Assembly: GCF_032854445.1 (NCBI RefSeq) | Contig: NC_088300.1 | Coordinates: 72,950,984-73,014,983 of the forward strand | Origin: Liolophura sinensis | Lineage: Eukaryota; Mollusca; Polyplacophora; Chitonida; Chitonidae | Length of the DNA stretch: 64,000 bases | Reading direction: 5' to 3' | Shown: positions 12,880 through 23,615 of the stretch, in pieces | How positions within the stretch are numbered: position 1 is the first letter of the stretch | How the letters are laid out: each line of letters opens with the position of its first letter | Notes under the pieces: model-generated | What the model was told of the DNA's origin: nothing | Seen by the model: the letters and a program-made list of their open reading frames with translations, nothing else | Databases searched by the model: none | Program-made: the position numbers and the translations under genes

Positions 12880-13070
12880 AATATTGTGAACATTTTGCGT
12901 AATTCTACACCAGTTACGTGTTATGTGTGCTAGGGGGCGTGTAATTTACTATATGAGCATTTACATGAATAGAGAATAGAACCCTAACTGAGGTTAATTG
13001 AGTAGGTGCCGTATTTCACCTGTTAAATGTGACCGTCACTGCTATGGTGTTACTTTTTAGGTCTTTCATA
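12880..13070 (+). repeat. R1 dispersed repeat
   Basis: Forward copy with the distal block first (GCTAGGGGGCGTGTAATTTA), then CTAACTGAGGTTAATTGAG, then GTATTTCACCTGTTAAATGT. Confidence 0.75.
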
Positions 13071-13299
13071 CCGTGACACATATTTTACAGAGTAGAGATA
13101 CGCATTCGATTTCCACGTAGATCATGACAGTTTTCTATTTGGCATACACCAATGTCAATTGTTTCATGACTTTAATATTTCCATTACAGAAATATGGCGC
13201 TTTTTTAGCACCCGAAACATGCGGTGATGTTATCAACAATTAAATTTTTCATGGTGGGCGATTTGGATACCGATTTCATTCAATTAGCCCAGAACATTT

Positions 13300-13505
13300 A
13301 TTGCATCTTTCCATCTCCAATGAAAACTGTTGGCTGCTTCTCTTTGCACTCATCACTATAAATTTCGTAATTAGTGCACTTTCGTTGTCCTTTGGAGACT
13401 TGTATTAAACATTGTTTTGAATACTGGACTTGCGAATATTTACCTGGAACGTCCATTCTAATAATTTGGTTTGTGACACATTTGTAAAGTGGCCAATACA
13501 TGCAA
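13300..13505 (+). repeat. PLE 3'-UTR-like fragment
   Basis: Diverged match to the 3' tail shared by the PLE copies here: AAAACTGTTGGCTGCTT, a TTAAACATTGTTTT block and ACCTGGAACGTCCAT occur in the same order and at similar spacing as at 17.3-17.5 kb and 54.3-54.5 kb. Confidence 0.5.
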
Positions 13506-13679
13506 TGAAATAGCTTGTAAGACGAAATGAACTAATAAAAATATGATTGATCACATATTGTGACAAGTGAATATATCTTAAGCATTAGATGAATTTGTAT
13601 ATGTTCGGTTCCTGATAGGATTGTCGAAGATGAATCTGTATTACCACTTGTGCTCTGATGAAGGGATCATCACCGAGCA

Positions 13680-13940
13680 CGACGGCTCTTACAAGCTACT
13701 ATTGAATTCTCTGTTAGTTCCACATACTTCTTCTAAACGTAAGTCTCTTGTCGGATTGAACTTGTCTTTACCAATTATTAAGCCGTCGATCACGGCATCA
13801 GCCTTCAAGCTGGTTAAATTTAGTTTCTCGTTTTTTGGACGCGTGACATTTGAGTTGTCCCGTTGCTGTCTCATCCTATCTTCACAAATAGTAGCCACAG
13901 GGCGTTTAGCCAACGTCGATTTAACTAACCTTAACTGATC
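13680..13940 (-). CDS. Unidentified open frame, possible exon
   Basis: About 80 codons are open on the minus strand, starting after a possible CAG acceptor near 13938 and ending in TAA at about 13689. The translation is charged and soluble-looking (contains DRMRQQRDNSNV and LKADAVIDGL) rather than repeat-like. I recognise no family. The opposite strand is also open across the same stretch, so chance cannot be excluded. No flanking exon was found. Confidence 0.18.
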
Positions 13941-14929
13941 TGGACTGTGACAAGTTGTCTGTTTTTTCGCCGTCGCTTTACGTAATAAACATTACCGCAT
14001 TTGAAAGGTATCGATTGATGCTATTTTGACTGTAAAGCTAACATTCCTGGAAATATCAGTTGACAAAGGGCTGGTAATTGTCTCAAATCAGATCGTAAAC
14101 CTTCCTCTGGCAGATTTCTCGTATGTTGGGGGTTGAATTGGCCATTATCATTTGTTTTGAAACATAAGCGGCTAGATCACACAACTATTTAATCATCTTT
14201 ACCGCAATTCCTGTGATAGAGGCACAAAACGTTTACACTCATAATGAGTGGTAAGGTTGTAGGTGAGTGGGTCTGAGGAGTATGCGTGCAATGTATGCTT
14301 TAAAATATCCAGTATTGTATGTATACATATCAAATGTCAACAATCTACACGCCCTTTCTGGCGACAAAACAGCACAATGTCTAGGCTTTCGGGCAGATTT
14401 AGTAATAACATAATGCCAGCGAAACACCTGAGATACGAAATCTACGAAATGAAACTCCTAAAACAGAACACAAGGCCAACACTTTCATGACAGATATAAC
14501 ATGTTAATATGGCGAACAGTTCATCGTTACGGCAATCCCGCCGTCTGTTAGAAGGTATGGCGCCCAAAAGAACTATTTCAGTGATATATAGAATGCCACA
14601 ATCACAAGAGTAAATTTTTAAATTCTCAGAAAAGCTCAATTAGCCGATAATAGGAACGGTTAGAAAATTACAAAATCATACATAACATCCTTTGAACTAT
14701 ATAAAAGCCAGGCAAAGTCCCTCAGCTTTAAGGTGATCACTTATGTCCTCTAGCTACTTGACACTGCTCAAAACAAAAATTCCATCGTTGAACGGTACCA
14801 TTTTCAGGAACTTGGTTTAAGAAAGATTAATCAGCAATGCAATAAACAAGATACCACAACCTAATACGTCATTTTACAATTTCTAAGCTCAGAGCGTATT
14901 GATTTAATGTTCTGGACATAATTAATATG

Positions 14930-15015
14930 AAAGACTACATCACACAGCAGCGGCGATAGTATGGTAGTTGGCAAATAGTAACACATTACGGATGTAAAAG
15001 AGAACAGATTTACAC
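14930..15015 (-). repeat. R1 dispersed repeat, partial
   Basis: Contains CGGCGATAGTATGGTAGTTG and GCAAATAGTAACACATTACG, matching the R1 core in reverse. Confidence 0.7.
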
Positions 15016-15404
15016 ACGTCCATAGCAATCACACTGCAATCGCGTTAATTTGCTCTAAAGCATCGCTCAAGTCCAAGCCAGGTTATGACAGAGACTTACA
15101 AATTGACAGTGTGTCGTGTCTGGTGTCTTTGGCATTGTATTTCAGTGCAGAAGCAACACTCTAAAAAGATGTTGGTGTTGTTTTGAGCTTAGGTGTGTTT
15201 TGATACAACCAAAATGAAGCGACATTGAAACTCCAAGACTGATGTAGACATCTTCGATGGTAATGCACATTCTAAATCAAGGTCGACTAACACTTAATAA
15301 GATCATAGCATTACCAGAAATGTTTAGCACATAACCGGTAAATGATCATTTACCAGGGCTTCAGGGACAGGGTTTTCAAAAATGTATTAAAAGCTAAATC
15401 GCAG

Positions 15405-15785
15405 TTAATTCTGGTACTGGAAACTAGAGTAAACCCCCGGCTTAACTGCTAACTCTTTACAAGGTTGAATCACAAATGTTCCGTTTTTACAGACACAACA
15501 ATTGTGCTTAGTGAAAATAAAAAAAAACAACACTAGACCAAATGCATTGATTAAGAGGTCCAACATGAAGTTTACGAAGCATTTTTTGTGTGTGATGTTG
15601 CATAAGCGAGATATCGCAATAAACAAAGTTGTACATACTGAAACAATCGAAAGCACCGCCGTGTTACCGGTTTTAACCGATCTGGCATCAGTGATTTCTA
15701 TAAACCATGGACGCAACGGTTTCCGGTTGTGTCGCCCTTTTTTATCTTTTAACCATATATGTGCGTGGAGCCCGAGTGAATTGAC
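15405..15785 (-). CDS. Unidentified membrane-protein-like open frame, possible terminal exon
   Basis: About 125 codons are open on the minus strand from a stop near 15785 down to TAA at about 15405. The first part is basic and hydrophilic (DKKGRHNRKPLRPW), followed by two hydrophobic stretches long enough to span a membrane (around NTAVLSIVSVCTTLFIAIS and LLINAFGLVLFFFIF) and a Cys-containing tail. This order looks like protein rather than random sequence, and no repeat family overlaps it. I cannot name a family. The plus strand is also open for 95 codons here. No neighbouring exon or start codon is certain. Confidence 0.28.
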   Translation of the reverse strand, partial: VNSLGLHAHIWLKDKKGRHNRKPLRPWFIEITDARSVKTGNTAVLSIVSVCTTLFIAISRLCNITHKKCFVNFMLDLLINAFGLVLFFFIFTKHNCCVCKNGTFVIQPCKELAVKPGVYSSFQYQN

Positions 15786-15989
15786 TTAGTGTATTCGGTA
15801 GCTCCAACATGGCCTGGTATGAATGCCTGATTAAAGTTGACTTTTACAGTTACCTTTTACAGTTACCAAGCACATCAGAAAAGTGTCTTTGGCCGTCTAC
15901 ATCTGTTTTAAATCTCGTTGTAAGAAGCAACAAATTATAAATCCCGGAAGCCTATATGGTCCTCCCTCGGTACTATTAATATAGTTATT

Positions 15990-17500
15990 TATTAGATCTT
16001 CAGAATGTTCTGTAAATGAGTCGTCAGACTTCCCCTTCCATACCTGTAAACATGGCACTGCTGGTAAAGTTCTGAAGGATCCTACAATGCGCAGGGTACT
16101 TTGTGACCTGCAGAGAAAGTACATTATTGTTCTTGGGGACACAGCTAATAATAATATTATATCTGTCTGCAAGAATTTTCACCGTCAGATTCTTGTGAAC
16201 GAGCTTAACATAACTACGTACCACAATTGCCGCAACATCAACGTACTGGTGTTCTATAATGATCAGTACCCTGGAGGAACTATTTAAAAACACCAGTCCT
16301 TTCTCAAACACACGAGTATATATTTCATGGCGGGGTCAAGAAGCTGTGTCACCAGATTTGCATTTACCCTAAATGAAGGCACTTAAAGCAGTATAGTCAT
16401 TTTTGAAACTTAAAAACTAGACGCTAAGCTTAAAGAATTAGACGTTCAAATACACATGCCTTACAAGGACATATCTACTTGGGATTTCTCCACTTTCTGT
16501 ACTAGTATTTATCACACGAGATTCAATTGATAGAATTTCACCAGCAATTCTTTCTGTGTTTACTAAACCTGGTCACCACAATATTAACGTCAAAGGCAAC
16601 AAAGCTTATTTCATTTCCACTACATAAAAGGTTACCATTCATGGGGTGTTTCGTTGTTCATCGTGTTGCTTGAAATTGTCGTAAATATCACCTATGTGAA
16701 ATTCTGGGACATCATATATTGACAGGTTATAGGTATTCCCATGGGTTACAAATTGTGCCCCCCCCCCCCCCCCCCAACCGTATGAACACGACTATATGAA
16801 GAAACTATTAAGTTATCCTAACCAAACACGATTCTTCAGTAAATAGCATATTAACGATCTGCAAGCTTTAAACAAAGGCTGTGAAAGGCATATATCCACC
16901 TTTACTGGATTTAAAGGAAATCACAGACTCTCCGGATGATACATCTCATCTGGACCTATATTTGTATTAAGTCCTAAACGGTTTTCTCTCTGTCAGATGT
17001 TTAAAAGTGGGATACTTTCAATTTTGACATAGTAAATTATCCTTAGGCCTACTTGGACAGCAATATACCTGTACCAAAGGGTCCTACATATGGGACTCAC
17101 GGTTGTGTCTAATTCCACATAACCCGGGACTACGAGATGTACATTCATAGTGTTGAATTAGGTCGGAACGTTGGATATATGAACAGTTGCAATCAAAGCC
17201 CATCTGAAGTACATATCTGCAACTTACACACTGGCTTACTGCGTGATATGAATACTGATTTCAATCACTCGTCTAGAACACACAATGCGCCCTTTCAGCA
17301 TCATTGGAAACTGTTAACTGATTTTCTTTGTTTGATTCCGTGGTAATTGCATACTTTATATACTTTCTTAGTTCTTTGGTGGTTTGTGTTAAACATCGTT
17401 TTTGGGAATTCGCCTTGTGATTAAGGACCTGGAACGCTCATAACGGTTGATGGCCCGTATACAAGCGTATGTTTTAACGCATAGATTACAAGTATCGACA
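15990..17500 (+). pseudogene. Decayed Penelope-like element (RT and 3' UTR)
   Basis: At 16070-16290 the plus strand matches the N-terminal RT region of the better PLE copies (VLKDPTMRRVLCDLQRKYII, then a VCKNF..QILVNEL stretch). At about 16460-16500 it reads KDISTWDFSTFCTSI, an RT motif. Around 16740 the codons for GTNCAPL have become a run of C. The YIDD motif is lost (ILTICKL). PLE C-terminal sequence follows at 16900-17100 and a 3' UTR at 17130-17500. Many stops and frameshifts; long dead. Confidence 0.85.
16757..16775. repeat. Poly-C tract inside decayed RT
   Basis: A run of about 18 C replaces the codons following AATTGTGCC in the PLE motif GTNCAPL. Confidence 0.95.
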
Positions 17501-17504
17501 CGGC

Positions 17505-18144
17505 ACGTCATTGTATGAGAATGTCAAGCTTGACGCTTAGATTGTTCACGTCGCCTCACATGATGGCAGCACGAAAAACGATGTTAACGTAGCTCTTCTG
17601 CGTAATCTGCTGGAATAAAAGAACACATTTCAAAGTGAGATTAAATGCAACACGCTAACACAACACTGACAACTTTAACCACAACTTTGCATATACTCTC
17701 TTTACGTATCTCTTTTAATGTGGAATAAAGAAACTGTAGAACGTGAAACAACTAATTGATAGCACCGTAAATCACATATCAAATATGGTGACACTTAAAT
17801 GTCATTTTAGCTAGGAAGCAGATGGGACAAAGCCACACAGTAAACAACTTTCTTGCGGTTTGTCCCACCTGTATACTTCAGGAAAGGAACACGAAGATAA
17901 ATCTACTTCCAGCTATATATATCAAACAATCAAATCCCAATAATAAAGCCAAGCCACATGTTTGGCACTGTGAAGACCGTCCACCTTTGGCGTAAACCAT
18001 TGTATGTATGACAGCACCCCGGTATTCAGCAGTAGGGGTAAGTAATCTTTCAGCTACACCTTAGAAATTTCAGAAAAATTTGCTAACTGCCATGAAATTT
18101 ACTTTCTCACCAAAACGATCGTTTTCTTTAATGATGTTTCTTTA
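17505..18144. other. Unassigned non-coding sequence
   Basis: No recognisable feature. Confidence 0.5.
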
Positions 18145-18343
18145 ATTATTTATTATTTATTTGATTGGTGTTTTACGCCGTACTCAAGAATATTTCACTT
18201 ATAGAACGGCGGCCAACATTATGGTGGGAGGAAACCTGGCAGAGCCCGGGGGAAACCCACAACCATCCGCAGGTTGCTGACAGACCTTCCCACTTACGGC
18301 CGGAGAGGAAGCCTGCATGAGCTGGACTTCAACTCACAGCGAT
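18145..18343 (-). mobile_element. SINE A, lacking its tRNA head
   Basis: Reverse copy with tail, core (GGCGGCCAACATTATGGTGG) and the ACCATCCGCAGGTTGCTGAC region. It stops before the tRNA-like head. Confidence 0.93.
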
Positions 18344-19429
18344 ATAGCCTTTACTACCTTCACTAGCCGTATTGTAGTGTGATCAATTATCTTCTACCTA
18401 AGTGGCAAATAAAAGGTTTTGTATATATCCAAAACTAACATTTTCGTGGCTGTCTGTTAAACAACATAGAAATAGCACACTATGGAACGACAGCACAACA
18501 TTTTGTCAGAAGCTTTTGATGGGTTAAATGAGTTTAAACAATGTACCTGAGAGGAAATTCCAAATAAGTTCAAAGATACCCGTTCTTTACATCAACAGTC
18601 CAAATATGCGATGCATAATGATGGTGAGAAGGCTGGAATGTGGTGTATACAAACTGGCGTCTGGTATCGGTGGCACATTTGAGGAAGGCTACTCTTCAGC
18701 ACTGTTTTCTTGCCGACGTGTATCTCGGACGCAGTTTTCCCGTCGTATACGTGCTGACTTTAGCTAAACCGATCAAGTTTAGGAAAGGATTGGGCAGAAA
18801 ACTTGCTGGGTATAACGTAATCTTTCCATAGTTTGCGAAATACATATTCTTTACATCTGTGGTAAATTATAGATGTGTTCATAAATGAAAAGTGTTAAGC
18901 ATGTTATTGTTCATAACAGTAAATATTTTAGAACGTCTAATGCAAGCCAGTTGTAAAATACGAATCAGGTACTGGTTTATCCAAGCATACACACAATGAT
19001 TCAGTTAGCATATCACTGACTTTTGAATAATTATGACGTCACCGAGGCAACGGGTTCTTGCCGTCCATACAGAGCCGATGGACTGTAACATTATGAATTA
19101 GAAAAAACGCGTTCTGACTTCATTTTCCTTGCAAGAATATGAACTTCCAGAGTATCCATGTACAAAGCTAGTGTTGTTACGTAGCACTGTCTAAAGGCAA
19201 TTTTTGTAGCGGGTATGACTAGTTTTACAGGCAGCTGAATATAGGCGGTTAGTTACAAGAAATAGACTATTGTAATTTTAATAATTCTGTACATGACTCT
19301 TTGATAAAGGTGACGTTCAGTTAAAAAAAAACACAAGTGGTAACCTCGAGACATTTTCTACCGAAAGCATGTCTCCCCTTTACTCGCAAAATATTTTACC
19401 TGTATCCGTCGTGAAGTACACACCGGCTG
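18344..19429. other. Unassigned non-coding sequence
   Basis: No recognisable gene or known repeat. Confidence 0.5.
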
Positions 19430-19550
19430 CAGTCGTCTTCGTATTCCAGCGGTTACGTTTGACTATTTGCCCACAATTATCACTACTTTGTCACTGCTCT
19501 GGTTTTCTCTTTACGCTGTATGTCTTATTTATAGTGTTTTTATCTCCCAT
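19430..19550 (+). repeat. R1 dispersed repeat, partial
   Basis: Contains AGCGGTTACGTTTGACTATT, TCACTGCTCTGGTTTTCTCT and CTGTATGTCTTATTTATA. Confidence 0.7.
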
Positions 19551-19551
19551 C

Positions 19552-19620
19552 ATGTTGCAGTCATATAAGTGAAATATTCCTGAGTACGGCGTAAAACACC
19601 AATCAAATGAAGAAATAAAT
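19552..19620 (+). mobile_element. SINE A, 3' end only
   Basis: Contains ATAAGTGAAATATTCCTGAG, TACGGCGTAAAACACCAATC and a short A-rich tail. Confidence 0.85.
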
Positions 19621-19814
19621 AATTATATTGTTAAATAGTTTTCTTTTTTCACGTGTTACTCTGGTTATTGGTTGACGGCTGGTATACCAATGTCTGTTTC
19701 CACGCATAGATTCTGGATATATTTGTTCGATTTCTGTTGTTTGATTAACACAACAGATACAAAAGATAAAAAATAAAGAGCAAAACGAGACAGATCAAAC
19801 AAGAGCCTGGCTTA

Positions 19815-20335
19815 AGTAGACACAAGGTGGGGATCAAAACCAGATCAACGACGACAGTGTGGTAGTTAGCAAATGGTCACACGTAACCGATGTAACCGGA
19901 GTTTTGATTCTCACTTTTCATTTACTGGCCCGGATAGCACAGTTGGTAGCGCGTTCGCTTCGGGACGGGTAGATCCAGGATCAATCCTTGATCGAATCAC
20001 ACCTAAGACCTTAAAAGAGGAATTTGTAACTTCCTCGGCGTTCAGCATGAAGGGGATAGTGCAACGACTGGTTGACCCGTATCAGTATAATGGCTTGGAT
20101 GGTGTGGCTTACTTGCCTTCGGTAAGTCGTTTCAGTGAAGCAGCACTAAATAAAAGAGCGGTTGAAATCCGCCCCGCAACAAGGAGGCACATTACACGTA
20201 CATGCACCCAAACGATTCCTTCGTGGTCATATGACTGAAAAATTGTTGAGTACGACGTTAAACCCCAGCACTCACTCACTTTTCATTTAAATGTTTAAAT
20301 AGTAGCAAATCAATGGCTTAAGCAGAGTTGGGTAG
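19815..20335 (-). repeat. R1 dispersed repeat, split by a SINE
   Basis: Reverse-oriented R1. The left part is at 19815-19924 (GCAAATGGTCACACGTAACC). The right part resumes after 20289 (AAATGTTTAAATAGTAGCAA, CTTAAGCAGAGTTG), which aligns with the uninterrupted copy at 61.4-61.5 kb. Confidence 0.8.
19925..20275 (+). mobile_element. SINE B (tRNA-derived), full length, with perfect 14-bp TSD
   Basis: The tRNA-like head has an A box TAGCACAGTTGG at 19935-19946 and a B box GATCAATCC at 19979-19987, both exact consensus matches. The conserved central part contains GTGCAACGACTGGTTGACCC and the tail is ACGACGTTAAACCCC plus CACT repeats. TCACTTTTCATTTA occurs at 19911-19924 and again at 20276-20289. 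An open frame through it (19873-20238) is incidental. Confidence 0.96.
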
Positions 20336-20882
20336 ACTAGAACAGAAAGCAAAAGTAGAGATACATGTAAGTACCGATGAAAATTAGTCATTTTAGATCA
20401 ATTAAATGGCCTAATGTAGGCATAGTTACTTCTTCCGTGAACTGTGATCAACATAATTTTAAAGATTTAAAAACAATTTGTGCTTCCTGAAACTGTCCAT
20501 CATTTCATTATTGAAATTTCCGATGAATCGCTTCTATGTACGGTTTAATATCGATGTTAGAAACGGTGTGGCAAATGAGCCTTTCTGTTATTGGTTTTAC
20601 ACTCCCTTTTCAGTTCAATAAAACGATATGATGCGTGATTAGATTTACAAAGATGGATGACACGGAGAATTAATTTAACACAATAAGTTTATTAAATTCC
20701 CTCCCTATTAAATTTTAATTCCTAGCAGATGGGAACGATTTGTCCCCGTGGAATAGGCATTGAAAAAACTTGAAATGATTTATGCCGAAGACAACAGAAT
20801 TTATAGGTGTAAGTGGCGTTCTTCGACTTAAAACTCTCCTTTATGGTTTCCCAGTAGTATACGACTGTCTGACTTGATTTAG
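20336..20882. other. Unassigned non-coding sequence
   Basis: No recognisable feature. Confidence 0.5.
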
Positions 20883-21045
20883 TTATTTGACTGGTGTTTT
20901 ATTCCGCACTGAAGTATATTTCACTTATACGACGACGGTCAGCATTTTGGTGGGAGGAAACCAGGCAGAACCCGGGTTACTGGAGACCTTTCCACTCACG
21001 GCCAAAGAGGGGGCTGGCCAGAGATAGACTTGGTGTTGGACTTGA
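20883..21045 (-). mobile_element. SINE A, truncated and diverged
   Basis: Contains TATTTGACTGGTGTTTTATT, a GACGACGGTCAGCATTTTGG core and AGAACCCGGGTTACTGGAGA. The head is missing. Confidence 0.85.
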
Positions 21046-21503
21046 CACTTGTAAAGTGATACATGCAATGGTAATACACAAGATGAAATTATATGTAGTT
21101 TTGTTTCCCCTTGGGCTACTGAGAAAAGATGCTCTTAACAACAGAACATATGTTTTTATAGACGGCCCGGTAGTTGACCATATAATTATATCATAATCCT
21201 TTATCCAATCTATCCTACTTTTTTACCCGTCAAATATCCCAATCCGTCCAAATTTTAAATCATTAGGTATGCAAGCCGTTAACCCTAATGGACGTTTAGG
21301 TCAACAATCACAGGACTAATTTCCCAAACACGCACCATCAAAGAAATAAGAAAGTATATAAATTATAAAAAGAGGTCGGATTCATGCAAAAAGTGGTCAA
21401 TCGATTTTAATGCTGTGAAAACTCAACGTATGTTTTTGGCACATAGATTAAATCTGTCCTAAGGAATCATTGATATCTGGCTTCAGCCAATGAAAATAAT
21501 GCT

Positions 21504-23615
21504 GTGTATGGAATCTATCAGATCAATACTACTGCTCATTCAAAGGCCAAACAACATCTGAAGGACCCTACCGTACACATGCTACGTTGTGACCTTAAAC
21601 GAAAATACGTTATTGTTCCCGTCGACAGAACTCCTGAAAATATTATATTGTCTGTGAGAACAAAATACCATCAATTTCTTATACAGCTATACACTCTTCC
21701 GCAACGTATAACAACATAAACGCTGAAGGAGCTATTTAAAAAACCAGTCCCTTCTCAAGGGGTCAAGAAGCTGTACCACCAAAACTGGTTTCACGAAAGC
21801 AGAAAAAAGTACAGTCATTTTGGAAAAGTACCGATCAGGTGTACCATGCTGGCATATAAGTTGTCGATAATCAAAGTATGCACTTTGCATCTGCTGATAT
21901 ATCCAATGTGGCGATGTAATTTAACACGATGAATATACAGCCCCTACATTCGGGTTAAGCACAACTATTCCATCGTATTATGGAGCGGAATACTAGAGAT
22001 TCTGGGCCCTCTGTACATATTTACTTACAAGAGTATAATACTCATTGTAAGGCTTGAGAAGCTTAGAGTGAACGCGTTTGATCCACATAAGACGTACGAT
22101 CTGGAGCGTTTCCTTTCAAAGTTAGATCCAGCCAATGTAAAGAACTATTTTTCACAGCCTTTGTTAACTATGTGTTTAATTATAATATACGGATTGTGAA
22201 AAGCCAGCTGATCATTAATATATAGTGAATGAGAAATATCGGGCCTGCTAAAGATTACTCATTCCTAATTTCTGAATATAGTTGTGTTCAAGCATAGATG
22301 AGCGAGAAGTGGGGGTGCAATTTGTACTCGTCGAAATACCTATACACTGTTGATATATGATTGCATATTTACACATCGGTATTATTAATACGAAATTCCA
22401 AAGTCTCTATGAACAACCAGATATCCCATGAATGGTAACATTATTGACCTGCATGGAACGTTCATTTTTAGTTGACGGCCGATACACAAATGTGTTTTGG
22501 CGTCTAGATACATCAGCAATAGGTAATTGATGTGAAGCTTCAAGGAAATGTTAAGTTTCAAAAGTAAATAAATCCACTAATGGTGAATAATAATGCCTTC
22601 GAGCTTGTGTCGTCCTCTACTCACGCGGTCTCCGTGAAATTTGACGCAATCAAACTTTGGAGAATTCTTGAGCAGGAGCTATTAAGGAAGCCACGCTTGA
22701 AAAGTATCCTATACATTTGAAATCACGTACCATAAAGTTGTATGTGCATGGAATACAAGACCAGTACAAGAGGCCGGATTTCACCCGTTACGTGTGACCA
22801 TTTGCCAGTTATCACAGTGTTGTGGCTGCTCTTGTTTTACCCTCCATGCTGTACGTCTTTAATTATATTGTACACTTGTACATTTTACATATTATAAATT
22901 ATTATTTAACCATAGTATACTTAAGGTAAAGATATATAAATATCCTTATAACGCATATCGCTTTAGTATTTCTTTCTTTATGATGATTACAATTTAATTA
23001 TATTCATCTTCCGCATCAAAATATTCCTGCTACAAATATGTACCTTAATTTGGAGCAATTGACAATTGTCTTGAATCTATGCGTCGAAACAAATGTTCGT
23101 ATAACAGCCGTCAGCCAATACCGACGTTCCAGGCCAATAACCACATGGCCATTTCCCAAAAAGACGTATAGAACGTGGTCTTTTATACTGCTTTAAAAAA
23201 CAAAAACCACAAGTTTCTACACTTTATGAATTCAAGTTGGTATAACAAATCGCAACCAATATATTTTGACAAAGGTAATGGCATCTCCAGTATATAACTC
23301 TGTGCGTGGAAACAGACAGTATATCAGACTTCAGCCAAGATGGGCGTTCGCGGGCGGTCAACCAATTAGGTGAGTGAGTGAGTGAGTGCTTGGGGTTTAA
23401 CGTCGTATGTGCAATCCCGGTCAATCGTAAGTCCAAAGAATTAAGAAAGTATCCAAATTATTTCTAAAATGAGGTCGGTTCATGCAAAAGTTATAATTAG
23501 TTTTTAATGACGGGAAAACTTAACGTATGTTTTGGGCACATAGATTAATCTTGTCCTAAGGAATCATCCATAAAGGCATCGTTGATATCTGGCTTCAGCC
23601 AATGAAAATAATGCT
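21504..23615 (+). repeat. Array unit 1
   Basis: The most diverged unit. It lacks the TTCGATAATAAACAAAACG segment found in later units. The RT fragment reads KQHLKDPTVHMLRCDLKRKY and is open for 71 codons. The reversed SINE B tail (GTGAGTGCTTGGGGTTTAAC) lies at about 23374-23405, at its right end. Confidence 0.88.

Noticed and set aside
13650-13690. CTGATGA followed by a short hairpin, possible hammerhead ribozyme core
   Set aside because: No GAAA and no cleavage-site strand at the right spacing. It is not next to a PLE RT.
19873-20238. 121-codon open frame as a protein gene
   Set aside because: It lies almost wholly inside SINE B, whose boundaries are fixed by a 14-bp TSD.
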